Assembly (NCBI RefSeq): GCF_023094165.1
Contig: NZ_JALMDK010000007.1
Coordinates: forward strand, 65,099 to 129,098
DNA length: 64,000 nt
Source of the DNA: Crossiella sp. S99.2
GTDB taxonomy: Bacteria > Actinomycetota > Actinomycetes > Mycobacteriales > Pseudonocardiaceae
Reading direction: 5' to 3'
Shown: positions 7,875 through 25,335 of the stretch, in pieces
Layout: every line of letters begins with the position of its first letter
Numbering within the stretch: the stretch's first letter is position 1
Notes under the pieces: generated by a model
What the model saw: only the letters and a program-made list of their open reading frames with translations
Databases searched by the model: none
What the model was told of the DNA's origin: nothing
Translations under genes and position numbers: made by a program

Positions 7875-8705
7875 GTGAGCACCGCACAGGAACGCTGGGC
7901 CCGGCAGCTCGCCGACTGGGCCATCCCGGCGCACGTGCTGGCCGGGGCCGCCGAATCGCCGTGGGTGTTGCCGCGTCAGGTGTTCCGCCGCCGCGCCGCC
8001 GCCCAGCTCGCCGCGCCCACCGGGGCCACCTTGGACCGGGCCCGGGTGGAACTGGACGAATCCGGTTCGCTGCTGGACATCGGCGCCGGGGCCGGGGCGA
8101 GCAGCCTGCCACTGCTGGCCGCCGGGCTGGTCACCGAGTTCACCGCGGTGGACGCCGACGCCGACCTGCTCGCCGCCTGCGTCGAGGGCGCGGAGGCCCT
8201 CGGTGTACCCACCCGCGGACTGCGCGGCCGCTGGCCGGACCTGGCCACACGAGCCGGGGTCGCCGATGTCGTGGTGTGCGGCAACGTGGTGTACAACGTG
8301 CCCGACCTCGCCCCGTTCGTCGCCGCCCTCACCGCGGCCGCGCGGCGCAGCGTGGTGCTGGAGACCGCGGCCCGGCACCCGCTGATCGACCTCAATCCGC
8401 TGTGGCAACACTTTCACGGCATCACCCGCCCCGAGGGTCCCACCGTCGATGACCTGATCGCCGCACTGGGCGAACTCGGCGTGCACCCCCACCTCACCCG
8501 CTGGCGGCGACCGCCGGAACCCGAGCACCGGGACTTCGCCGAGCTGGTCGAGACCACTCGCCGCCGCCTGTGCCTGCCACCGGAGTCCGCCGCCGAGGTC
8601 GACCGGGTGCTGCGGGAGCACGGCCACAACCCTGAGCTGCCACCGGATCTGGGCTCCTCCGGCCGTGAGCTGGCGACCCTGACCTGGCCGGGCCGGGCGG
8701 ACTGA
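7875..8705 (+). CDS. Class I SAM-dependent methyltransferase
   Basis: The protein has 276 residues. The SAM-binding motif I is LLDIGAGAGASSLPLL (about residues 73-88), followed by a motif II acidic residue in TAVDADADLL and a VVCGNVVYNV segment equivalent to motif III/IV. The substrate is unknown. The GTG at 7875 has no Shine-Dalgarno sequence, but TATGCT at 7863-7868 is placed exactly six bases upstream, as expected for a leaderless transcript. The LacI-type regulator starts 10 bp after the stop and may be co-transcribed. Confidence 0.8.
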   Translation: MSTAQERWARQLADWAIPAHVLAGAAESPWVLPRQVFRRRAAAQLAAPTGATLDRARVELDESGSLLDIGAGAGASSLPLLAAGLVTEFTAVDADADLLAACVEGAEALGVPTRGLRGRWPDLATRAGVADVVVCGNVVYNVPDLAPFVAALTAAARRSVVLETAARHPLIDLNPLWQHFHGITRPEGPTVDDLIAALGELGVHPHLTRWRRPPEPEHRDFAELVETTRRRLCLPPESAAEVDRVLREHGHNPELPPDLGSSGRELATLTWPGRAD

Positions 8706-8715
8706 GGGGCTGGGC

Positions 8716-9735
8716 ATGAAGCGGGTCACCCAAGCCGAGGTCGCGCGGATCGCCGGTGTGTCGCAGGCGATGGTCTCGCTGGTGCTCAACGGATCCAGCG
8801 GGGTGCCGATCGCGCCGGAGACCCGGGCCCGGGTGGAGCAGGCGTTGCGCGGCACCGGGTACACCGTGGACATCATGGGCAGGCGGTTGCGCGGCAAGGG
8901 GAACAACATCCTCGGCGTGTTCAGCTACGAGTCGGTCTTCCCCGCCGACTTCTACCGCCCGATCCTGCTCGGCATCGAGGCGGAGGCCGAGGCCCAGGGC
9001 TACGACCTGTTGCTGTTCACCAGTTCCGGGCGTCGTGCCGGCCGCCGCCAGGTGTATGAGAACGGGACCAACCGGCTGGGCATCGCCGACGGCAGCATCC
9101 TGCTGGGGCGGCACAACGATCCGGCCGACCTGGCCCGGCTGGTGCGGGAGCGGTTCCCGTTCGTCTTCATCGGCCGCCGCGAGTCCCCGGCTGGGCCGAT
9201 CGACTACGTCGGCGCGGACTACGTCGAGGCGACCAGGCAGTGCTATGACTGGCTGTGGCGGCTGGGTCATCGGCGGATCGCCCTGCTGGGCGTGGCCGGG
9301 GACCACGAACCCACCGTGGACCGGCGGCGCGGCCACGAGCTGGCCGCCCGTCGCCACCGGCGCACACCCCTGGTACTGCACCAGGAGGATCCGGCGGAGG
9401 TGTGGCACGCGCTGGCCGCCGAGCAGGTGACCGGGGTGCTGGTCGAGACCACCGCGATGGCCGAGGGGTTGTACGCGCAGGCCACCGCGGCGGGGTTGAG
9501 CCTGCCGGGTGACCTGTCGTTGATTCTGTTGGGGGACAACGATCCCAGTCAGGGTGGCGGGGGCTCGGCGGTGGACTGGTCGATGTTCCGCATCCCGCGT
9601 GAGGAGATGGGCGCCGCCGCGGTGCGGATGCTGGTCGAGCTGCTGGCGGGCCGGAGTCCGGACTCGGGCCGACACGTGTTGCTGCCCTGTGCGCTGCATG
9701 AGGGCGGCACGGTGGCCGCCCCGGTCCGGCGTTGA
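8716..9735 (+). CDS. LacI-family transcriptional regulator
   Basis: The protein has 339 residues. The N-terminal LacI helix-turn-helix reads TQAEVARIAGVSQAMVSLVLNG, broken as TQAEVARIAGV then SQAMVSLVLNG (residues 4-25), followed by a hinge and a periplasmic-binding-protein-like effector domain. The internal GRRLRGKGNNILGVF segment marks the domain junction. Most relatives sense sugars, but no sugar genes are adjacent. It starts 10 bp after the methyltransferase stop, so the two probably share a transcript. Confidence 0.85.
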   Translation: MKRVTQAEVARIAGVSQAMVSLVLNGSSGVPIAPETRARVEQALRGTGYTVDIMGRRLRGKGNNILGVFSYESVFPADFYRPILLGIEAEAEAQGYDLLLFTSSGRRAGRRQVYENGTNRLGIADGSILLGRHNDPADLARLVRERFPFVFIGRRESPAGPIDYVGADYVEATRQCYDWLWRLGHRRIALLGVAGDHEPTVDRRRGHELAARRHRRTPLVLHQEDPAEVWHALAAEQVTGVLVETTAMAEGLYAQATAAGLSLPGDLSLILLGDNDPSQGGGGSAVDWSMFRIPREEMGAAAVRMLVELLAGRSPDSGRHVLLPCALHEGGTVAAPVRR

Positions 9736-9810
9736 TCGTCTTCAGCTCGACGTCCCCGGACCGCCTGGCCACGCTGACCGCGTGATCCCCGTCGGGGGGA
9801 GGCATGTTCG

Positions 9811-9830
9811 CCTACCGACCGGTCGGTAGG
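9811..9830. repeat. Perfect 20-bp palindrome with CTACCGACC/GGTCGGTAG core
   Basis: This is a perfect inverted repeat centred between 9820 and 9821, lying between the LacI stop and the LuxR pair. It is the cleanest intergenic copy, apart from the longer one at 49093-49124, of a motif seen at a dozen or so places in the window. It could be a TetR-type operator for the NRPS cluster regulators or a dispersed repeat. Confidence 0.7.
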
Positions 9831-9838
9831 GGGAGATT

Positions 9839-9877
9839 GTGGGTGGTCCGGTGCGTGGGTGGCGGAAATGTGGGTGG
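9839..9877 (+). repeat. Three direct GTGGGTGG repeats upstream of the LuxR pair
   Basis: GTGGGTGG occurs at 9839, 9855 and 9870, spaced 16 and 15 bp apart, just upstream of the first LuxR-type gene. Regular spacing suggests a regulator-binding array, but the repeats are short and the region is G-rich. Confidence 0.4.
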
Positions 9878-9951
9878 TCGAACCCGATGTGCCGTCGGTC
9901 GGGCACGTATTGGCTTGTCAACAGGAGGCAACACGACCGAGGAGGGACCGG

Positions 9952-10563
9952 ATGGGTGAGCCGGTGCGGGTCAGCGTCGTCGCGATGGACCCAATGCTGG
10001 AAGCCGGCGCGACCGGTGCATTGCACAGTTGCCCGGATGTGGCCGTGGCGGGCCCGGCCGAGGCCGCGGAGGTGACCGTGGTGATCGTGGACGCGGTGGC
10101 CGAGGCCGTGCTGGACCTGGTGCGGGAGACCAGGAACGGCCCGGACCGGCCGGAGGTGGTGCTGGTGGCCACCGATCTGCAACCCGCGGAGGCCCTGCAC
10201 GCCATCGCCGCGGGCGCCCGTGGCCTGCTGCGCCGCCGGGAGGCCAGTGCGGACCGGCTGGCCCGCACCGTGCTGGCCGCCGCGGGCGGTGACTGCACGG
10301 TGCCGCCGGATCTGCTCGACTCGCTGCTGGAGCACCGCGCCCGGCCGGTCGCGCGGGCCGGCGTCGGCGGGGTGACGCTGAACGAGCGGGAACGCGAGGT
10401 GCTGCGGCTGGTCGCGGACGGGCGGGAGACCGGGGAGATCGCCCAGGAACTGTGCTACTCGCCGCGGACCGTGGTCAGCGTGGTGCACGACATCACGCAC
10501 CGGTTCCGGCTGCGCAACCGCGCGCACGCGGTGGCCTACGCGTTGCGGGCGGGTCTGCTGTGA
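9952..10563 (+). CDS. LuxR-type regulator with receiver-like N-terminus
   Basis: The protein has 203 residues. The C-terminal LuxR helix-turn-helix is clear (LNEREREVLRLVADG through RLRNRAHAVAYALRAGLL, about residues 140-203). The N-terminal half looks like a degenerate response-regulator receiver: an aspartate sits at the expected strand end (VVIVDAVAE), but the surrounding acidic cluster is weak. The ATG at 9952 is chosen over a GTG at 9859 because GGAGGG lies at 9941-9946. It overlaps its downstream paralogue (GTGA). No sensor kinase is adjacent. Its position at the edge of the NRPS cluster suggests a pathway-specific activator. Confidence 0.8.
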   Translation: MGEPVRVSVVAMDPMLEAGATGALHSCPDVAVAGPAEAAEVTVVIVDAVAEAVLDLVRETRNGPDRPEVVLVATDLQPAEALHAIAAGARGLLRRREASADRLARTVLAAAGGDCTVPPDLLDSLLEHRARPVARAGVGGVTLNEREREVLRLVADGRETGEIAQELCYSPRTVVSVVHDITHRFRLRNRAHAVAYALRAGLL

Positions 10564-11177
10564 CCGCGGTGGCGCAGTTGCGGGTGCGGCTGGACGCGAC
10601 CGACGCGATGGTCCGGGCCGGGGCGCTGGAGTTGTTGGCCCGCGCGGGTATCGCGGTCGACCCGGCGGAGGCGACGGTGACCCTGGCGGCGGGCGGCACG
10701 GTGGAGGAGGCACTGGACGCCGCCCTCGCCACGCCGGAGCAGGCACTGACAGCTGCCGAGTCCGGGCGGGCCCGGCGGTTGATGGTGCTGGCCGACACCT
10801 TCGCCCCCGCGGGTGTGCTGCGCGCGGTGCGCACTGGGGTCAGCGTGCTGTTGCACGCCCGGCGCACCACTACCGACCAGTTGGTCGCCGCGGTGCACTC
10901 GGCCCGGCACGGCGACGGCCGGTTGCCCTCGGAGGTGCTGGCCCGGCTGCTGTCCGGGCCGGAGACCGCGGTGGTCACCGCGCCCCGCACACTCACCGCG
11001 CGGCAGACCGCGGTGCTGACCTTGATGGCCGACGGGCACGGCAACGCCGCGATCGCCCGTTCGCTGTCCTGTTCCGGGCACACCGTGAAGAACGTGATCT
11101 ACGAGCTGATGGCCCGGCTCCAGGTGCGCAACCGCTCGCACGCGGTGGCCCGCGCGGTCCGCGCCGGACTGATCTGA
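10560..11177 (+). CDS. Second LuxR-type regulator, paralogous, lacking a phosphorylatable Asp
   Basis: The protein has 205 residues. It starts at GTG 10560, overlapping the TGA of the preceding gene, so the pair is translationally coupled. The C-terminal LuxR domain (LTARQTAVLTLMADG through LQVRNRSHAVARAVRAGLI) is similar to that of its neighbour, indicating duplication. The N-terminal half keeps a receiver-like length, but the strand where the phospho-acceptor should sit reads VTLAAGG, without aspartate. It may act as a heterodimer with the first protein, or respond to a ligand instead of phosphorylation. A bidirectional terminator follows at 11207-11233. Confidence 0.8.
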   Translation: MTAVAQLRVRLDATDAMVRAGALELLARAGIAVDPAEATVTLAAGGTVEEALDAALATPEQALTAAESGRARRLMVLADTFAPAGVLRAVRTGVSVLLHARRTTTDQLVAAVHSARHGDGRLPSEVLARLLSGPETAVVTAPRTLTARQTAVLTLMADGHGNAAIARSLSCSGHTVKNVIYELMARLQVRNRSHAVARAVRAGLI

Positions 11178-11206
11178 TCTCCGGATAGTCACTGCCACAC
11201 AAGGAA

Positions 11207-11233
11207 AAGGCCCCGTCGTCGCGACGGGGCCTT
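11207..11233. terminator. Bidirectional terminator between the LuxR pair and sbnB
   Basis: AAGGCCCCGTCG (11207-11218) pairs perfectly with CGACGGGGCCTT (11222-11233) across a three-base loop. It lies between the convergent LuxR (+) and sbnB (-) genes; A- and T-containing ends on both sides suit termination in both directions. Confidence 0.9.
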
Positions 11234-11247
11234 CGTGCGGCAGGCGA

Positions 11248-12258
11248 TCAGCCGGTGGAACTCAAGGCGGCCTCCTCGGCGGGTAGGAAGTCGGTGAGTT
11301 CCACCCCGAGCCCGGACTCCCGCGCGACCCGCAGCACCAGCGCGGACACGGCCAGGTCGAGCACGCCGAGACCGAAGGGGGAGAACAGGGTCACCCGGTG
11401 CGGGTCCCGCCGGTGGTCGGTGCCGGTGTCGAGCAGGTCGCCGAGCGCGCCGGTGATGAACTCGCGGTGGCCCAGGTGCTGTTCGGCCAGGTGCAACGAG
11501 GTGGCCGCGCGGCACACGTGGTCGTGGTCGTCGACGATGTTCACCGCGCCCAGGACCCCGTCGATGGTGACATCGCGCAGGGACAGGCCGAGCACCAGCG
11601 TGCCGGGCCGGCAGGCGCTGAGGTCCACGTGCGGCACGGAAGCGGTGGTGGCGAAGGAGATCAGCAGGTTCGCGGCCAGGGCCTGGTCGAGGTCGGTGGC
11701 CACGGTGACGGTCAGCTCCGGGTCGGCGCAGGTGGCGAAGGCCGCCGCCCGCTCGCGGTCCAGGTCGAACACGGTCACCGCGCGCAGTTCGGGCCGCACC
11801 ACCCGGAGGAACCGCAGCACCTCCCGGTTGATCACCCCGCAGCCGATCAGGGTGACCCCGGAATCCGGTGTGGCGCCGGGCAAAGTCGCCGCGGCCAGGG
11901 CCGCGCTGGCCGCGGTGCGCCGGGCCGAGATGGTCGAACCCTCCAGCAGCGCAACGGGATTGCCGGTGCGCATGGAGTTCAGCACGATCGCGGCCGAGGC
12001 CCGCTGCAGGCCGAGGGCGACGTTGCCGGGGAAGCTGGCGATCCACTTCATCCCGGCGACCGCCTGCGCGCCACCGAGATAGGCGGGCAGCCCGATGATC
12101 CGGTTGCGGGTGTCGTCCGGGAAACGCAGGAACACCGAGTGCGGCAACGCGGTCTCGCCCCGCGCGTGCTGCACGTAGGCCTGCCGCACCGCGGCCAGCA
12201 CCTCCAGCTCCCGCCCGTCCAGCACCCGCCGGACCGTGTCGTTGCCGAGGATCAGCAC
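11248..12258 (-). CDS. sbnB: 2,3-diaminopropionate biosynthesis protein SbnB
   Basis: The protein has 336 residues and belongs to the ornithine cyclodeaminase/mu-crystallin family, with a Rossmann dinucleotide site (VTLIGCGVINREVLRFL). SbnB oxidatively hydrolyses N-(1-amino-1-carboxyethyl)-glutamate to L-2,3-diaminopropionate and 2-oxoglutarate using NAD+. It is paired with sbnA, as in siderophore and Dap-containing peptide pathways. The GTG start at 12258 overlaps the sbnA stop and has GGAGGT upstream; an ATG ten codons earlier is possible but lies inside sbnA. Product: Dap precursor for the NRPS cluster. Confidence 0.88.
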   Translation of the reverse strand: MLILGNDTVRRVLDGRELEVLAAVRQAYVQHARGETALPHSVFLRFPDDTRNRIIGLPAYLGGAQAVAGMKWIASFPGNVALGLQRASAAIVLNSMRTGNPVALLEGSTISARRTAASAALAAATLPGATPDSGVTLIGCGVINREVLRFLRVVRPELRAVTVFDLDRERAAAFATCADPELTVTVATDLDQALAANLLISFATTASVPHVDLSACRPGTLVLGLSLRDVTIDGVLGAVNIVDDHDHVCRAATSLHLAEQHLGHREFITGALGDLLDTGTDHRRDPHRVTLFSPFGLGVLDLAVSALVLRVARESGLGVELTDFLPAEEAALSSTG

Positions 12259-13265
12259 CTGGCCACCTCCATCGCGTCGTCCTTCCACAGTTCGGTGACG
12301 TCGCCGAACTGGGCCGCGACCCAGTCGTCGTCGTAGATCGTGTCGAGGTACCGCTCGCCGCGGTCGGGCAGGATCAGCGCGCAGTTCGCCCCGGCCGGGA
12401 TCCGCTCCCGCAGCCGGTGCAGCGCCGAGACCACCGCGCCGGAGGACCCGCCGGCCAGGATCGCCTCCCGCACCGCGAGCCTGCGGCAGCCGACCACGCA
12501 GTCCAGGTCGTTGACGTGCACCACCTCATCGGCCAGCCCCGGCCGGAACAACTCCGGCCGCACCGCCGCGCCGTGCCCGGGAATCAGCCGGTTGCCCACC
12601 GGGGTGTGGAAGATCGCGCTGCTTTCCGCGTCCACCGCGATGATCCGCACCCCCAGCCCGTGCTCCCGCGCGTACTCCGCGCACCCGCGCAACGTCCCGG
12701 CCGAACTCACCGTGCACAGCAGGAAATCCAGCTCGCCGTCCAGCGCCTCGACGATCTCGCGCATGGTGCCGCGGTGCGCCCAGGCGTTGCGGGGGTTGCC
12801 GTACTGGTTGGGGCAGTACGCATCCGGCAGCGTGGCCAGCAGTTCCCGCACCCGGCGCCTGCGCATCGGCAGGTACTCGCCGGTGGCCGGATCGCGGTCG
12901 GTGACGGTGTGCACCTCGGCGCCGTAGGCCCGCATGATCGCGATGTTCTGCGGGTTGGTGCGCGGGTCCACCACACAAATGAAGCGCAGCTCCAGGATCC
13001 GGCACACCTGGGCGAGTCCGATGCCGAGGTTGCCGGAACTGGACTCCACCACCACCGACCGGCCGGGCACGACCGCGCCGGTGCGCACCGCCTCGGTCAG
13101 CATCGCGTACGCGGACCGATCCTTGATGCTGCCACCGGGATTGGCCGCCTCCAGCTTCGCGTGCACCCGGAACCCGCTGCCGGGCAACAACCTGGTCAGC
13201 TCGACCAGCGGGGTCCCGCCGATCGTGCCGAGCACCCCGGCCGAACCGGCGCCGTAGCCGCTCAT
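12252..13265 (-). CDS. sbnA: 2,3-diaminopropionate biosynthesis protein SbnA (PLP cysteine synthase-like)
   Basis: The protein has 337 residues of fold type II PLP enzymes. The PLP lysine is K48 in GGSIKDRSA, the phosphate-binding loop follows SSSGNLG (about residues 76-81), and a C-terminal GGSSGAVVSAL segment is typical. SbnA condenses O-phosphoserine with glutamate to form ACEGA, the substrate of SbnB. The start is 5 bp after the mbtH stop, and its 3' end overlaps sbnB, giving an mbtH-sbnA-sbnB operon transcribed away from NRPS 1. Confidence 0.9.
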   Translation of the reverse strand: MSGYGAGSAGVLGTIGGTPLVELTRLLPGSGFRVHAKLEAANPGGSIKDRSAYAMLTEAVRTGAVVPGRSVVVESSSGNLGIGLAQVCRILELRFICVVDPRTNPQNIAIMRAYGAEVHTVTDRDPATGEYLPMRRRRVRELLATLPDAYCPNQYGNPRNAWAHRGTMREIVEALDGELDFLLCTVSSAGTLRGCAEYAREHGLGVRIIAVDAESSAIFHTPVGNRLIPGHGAAVRPELFRPGLADEVVHVNDLDCVVGCRRLAVREAILAGGSSGAVVSALHRLRERIPAGANCALILPDRGERYLDTIYDDDWVAAQFGDVTELWKDDAMEVARC

Positions 13266-13270
13266 GCCGG

Positions 13271-13480
13271 TCAGCTCACCTGTTCCATGCGGCGGCGCAG
13301 GCTCAGCGGGCGCATGTCGGTCCACACCCGGCCGATGTGGTCCAGGCAGTCCTGCCGGGATCCCTCGGTGCCCTCGGCGTGCCAGCCGAGCGGCAGTTCC
13401 CGGTCGGCCCGCCAGATCGAGTACTGCTCCTCGTCGTTGCGCACGACGCGGTACACGGCCTCGTCGTTCTCCTCGGTCAT
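13271..13480 (-). CDS. mbtH: MbtH-like protein
   Basis: The protein has 69 residues with the family signature: N-terminal YRVVRNDEEQYSIW, the conserved LPLGW, and the C-terminal region with C-x-x-x-I and a W-T-D-M-R-P-L-S block. MbtH proteins bind adenylation domains and are needed for their folding or activity; it should serve the A domains of both NRPSs and perhaps the free-standing one. GGAGG lies just upstream of the ATG at 13480. It is divergent from NRPS 1 across a 177-bp promoter region. Confidence 0.95.
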   Translation of the reverse strand: MTEENDEAVYRVVRNDEEQYSIWRADRELPLGWHAEGTEGSRQDCLDHIGRVWTDMRPLSLRRRMEQVS

Positions 13481-13657
13481 GCCGTCCTCCCGGGTCGGTG
13501 TACTGGCCCGCCGAGCGTCCCCCGGCACCGGTGGTGGGCCATAGGGACAAACGCGCACCGGCAGTGGCGGTCGAGCGCTGCTGTTCCTTCCCTGGCGAGA
13601 CAGGGGGTGCCGGCCGCACTCTTCGGTGGACCAGGGCCAAGCAGGTGGAGGTGACCG

Positions 13658-23062
<9,405 letters not shown>

Positions 23063-23088
23063 CCGCCACCACCCGAGAGGACCGCACG

Positions 23089-24384
23089 ATGACCGTCACC
23101 GCGCACCACCCCGGCACGCACACCGCGGCCACCGACTTCTCGGTGTTCCAGGACCTCGAATCCGAGGTGCGCAGCTACTGCCGGAAGTTCCCGATCGTCT
23201 TCCACCGCGCCAAGGGCGCCGAACTGCACGGCGAGGACGGCCGGGTCTTCATCGACTTCTTCTGCGGCGCGGGCACCCTGAACTACGGGCACAACAACGA
23301 GTTCATCAAGCGCCGCCTCACCGAGTACCTGGCCGCCGACGGCATCGTGCACGGCCTGGACATGCACACCGTGGCCAAACGCGAGTTCCTCAACGCCTTC
23401 GCCGAGGTCGTGCTGCGTCCGCGCGACCTGGACTACAAGATCCAGTTCTGCGGGCCCACCGGCACCGACGCGGTCGAGGCCGCGCTCAAACTGGCCCGCA
23501 AGGCCACCGGCCGCACCGGCGTGGTCGCCTTCACCGGCGCCTACCACGGCATGTCCCGCGGCTCGCTGGCCGTCACCGGCAGCCGCCGCGCCCGCCGGGC
23601 CGGCGGAATCGGGCCCTCCGACGTCACCTTCGTGCCCTATGAGGACAGTCCACAGGGGATCTTCGACTCGGTCGGCTACCTGGAGCGCCTGCTCGCCGAC
23701 CCGTCCTCCGGCTTCGAGATCCCGGCCGCGGTGATCGTCGAACCCATGCAGATGGAGGGCGGTATCTACCCGGCCTCCCCGGACTGGCTGCGCTCGCTGC
23801 GCGCGCTCACCGAACGGCACGGCATCCTGCTGATCTTCGACGAGATCCAGGCGGGCTGCGGCCGCACCGGCACCTTCTTCTGCTTCGAGCACGCCGGGGT
23901 GGTGCCGGACATGGTCACCGTGTCCAAGTCCATCGGCGGCTACGGACTCCCACTCTCGCTGACCCTGTTCCGCCGCGACCTGGACGTGTGGGAGCCGGGT
24001 GAGCACACCGGCACCTTCCGCGGCAACCAGCTCGCCTTCGTCGCCGCCACCGCGGCCCTGGACCTGTGGCGGCAGACCAAGTTCCACACCGACCTGGCCG
24101 TGGCGTCCCGCCGCCTGGACCGCTTCCGCACCGAACTCCTGGATCCGGCGATCGTCACCCGCGGCCGCGGCATGGCCCTGGGCATCGACCTGGCCAACGC
24201 CGGCGGGCCGGAGCGCGCGGACCTGGTGCAGCGACACGCGTTCGAGCACGGCCTGATCGTGGAGCTGTGCGGCCGCCACGACGAGGTGATCAAGGTGCTG
24301 CCGCCGCTGACCATCGACATCGCCCGGCTGGACCGCGGACTCGACGTGCTCCGCGACGCCCTGCACAGCACCCGGAACCGGTGA
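23089..24384 (+). CDS. Diaminobutyrate-2-oxoglutarate aminotransferase (EctB-like)
   Basis: The protein has 431 residues, a class III PLP aminotransferase. The Schiff-base lysine is K280 (VSKSIGGYGLPL), preceded by LIFDEIQAGCGRTG. The N-terminal FCGAGTLNYGHNN segment is typical of EctB/DABA aminotransferases, which convert aspartate-4-semialdehyde and glutamate to L-2,4-diaminobutyrate. No ectA or ectC is adjacent, so it most likely supplies 2,4-diaminobutyrate to the peptide rather than ectoine. It starts 26 bp after NRPS 1 and is followed 10 bp later by the carbamoyltransferase. Substrate assignment is by family resemblance. Confidence 0.85.
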   Translation: MTVTAHHPGTHTAATDFSVFQDLESEVRSYCRKFPIVFHRAKGAELHGEDGRVFIDFFCGAGTLNYGHNNEFIKRRLTEYLAADGIVHGLDMHTVAKREFLNAFAEVVLRPRDLDYKIQFCGPTGTDAVEAALKLARKATGRTGVVAFTGAYHGMSRGSLAVTGSRRARRAGGIGPSDVTFVPYEDSPQGIFDSVGYLERLLADPSSGFEIPAAVIVEPMQMEGGIYPASPDWLRSLRALTERHGILLIFDEIQAGCGRTGTFFCFEHAGVVPDMVTVSKSIGGYGLPLSLTLFRRDLDVWEPGEHTGTFRGNQLAFVAATAALDLWRQTKFHTDLAVASRRLDRFRTELLDPAIVTRGRGMALGIDLANAGGPERADLVQRHAFEHGLIVELCGRHDEVIKVLPPLTIDIARLDRGLDVLRDALHSTRNR

Positions 24385-24394
24385 GGAGCCAACG

Positions 24395-25315
24395 ATGTCC
24401 GACCGACGACACCTGATCTCCATCGACGATCTGTCCGATGAGGACCTGCGCCGGCTGGTCCAGCGCGGCGCCGAGTATTCCGCGGGCGACCTCGAAGGCG
24501 CGAAACCGTTGCGGGACCTGGTGGTCGCGGTGCTGTTCCGCCGCACCTCCACCCGCACCCGCACCGCCTTCTCCGCCGGCGCGCTGCGCCTGGGCGCCCA
24601 GCTGATCACCTACGGTCCCGGCGATCTCCAGGAGAACACCGGCGAGTCCGTCGAGGACACCGGCGCGGTGCTCGCCGGCATGCTCGACGTCCTGGTCGCC
24701 CGCACCGCCGGACCGGAACGGGAACTCCGCGCCTACGCGGCCCAGCACCGGATGGCGGTGATCAACGCGATGACCGCGGAGGAACACCCCACCCAGGCCC
24801 TCACCGACCTCACCACGCTGACCCGCCACTTCGGCCGGGTCGACGGGCTGCGCGTGCTGTATGTGGGGGAGGGCAACAACACCGCGACCGCGCTGTCCCT
24901 GGCCCTGCCCCGCTTCCCCGGCACCGAACTGCACTTGCGCACGCCACCCGGCTACGGCGTCCCGGCGAGTTTCGTCGAACGCGGCCAGATCAGCGCCAAA
25001 CGCAGCGGCGCCCGGATTGAGCAGCGGCACGACCTGGCCGACCTGCCCGAGGTCGACGTCGTCTACACCACCCGCTGGCAGACCACCGGCACCAGCAAAC
25101 CCGACCCGAACTGGCGGGCGATCTTCGCACCGTTCCAGGTGGACAGTGCGCTGCTGGCGGCCTGTCCCGGCGCGGTGTTCATGCACGACCTGCCCGCGCA
25201 CCGCGGCGAAGAGGTCACCGCCGAGGTGCTCGACGGCCCGGCCAGCATCGCGTTCACGCAGGCGGAGAACAAGTACCACAGTGCACGCGCAGTCCTGGAA
25301 TGGTGCACGGCCTGA
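24395..25315 (+). CDS. Carbamoyltransferase of the ornithine/aspartate carbamoyltransferase family
   Basis: The protein has 306 residues. The carbamoyl-phosphate loop STRTRT is at about residues 52-57 and HPTQ at about 131-134. The ornithine-specificity loop (SMG in true OTC) reads TTG, and the HCLP motif reads HDLP, so the acceptor is unlikely to be ornithine. Carbamoyltransferases of this family act on diaminopropionate-derived residues in tuberactinomycin-type pathways. Here a diamino acid made by the adjacent Dab aminotransferase or by SbnA/SbnB, free or carrier-bound, is the likely acceptor, giving a ureido side chain. The acceptor assignment is inference. Confidence 0.85.
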   Translation: MSDRRHLISIDDLSDEDLRRLVQRGAEYSAGDLEGAKPLRDLVVAVLFRRTSTRTRTAFSAGALRLGAQLITYGPGDLQENTGESVEDTGAVLAGMLDVLVARTAGPERELRAYAAQHRMAVINAMTAEEHPTQALTDLTTLTRHFGRVDGLRVLYVGEGNNTATALSLALPRFPGTELHLRTPPGYGVPASFVERGQISAKRSGARIEQRHDLADLPEVDVVYTTRWQTTGTSKPDPNWRAIFAPFQVDSALLAACPGAVFMHDLPAHRGEEVTAEVLDGPASIAFTQAENKYHSARAVLEWCTA

Positions 25316-25335
25316 TCCGAAAGGTGTCCGTCGCG

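Noticed and set aside
13481..13657. Regulatory inverted repeat in the mbtH/NRPS 1 spacer (CCGGCACC and GGTGCCGG)
   Set aside because: The arms are about 80 bp apart in very GC-rich DNA and could easily be chance; no other structure stood out in the spacer.
23089..24384. Ectoine biosynthesis operon
   Set aside because: The aminotransferase is EctB-like, but no ectA, ectC or ectD neighbours exist; the NRPS context fits Dab supply better.
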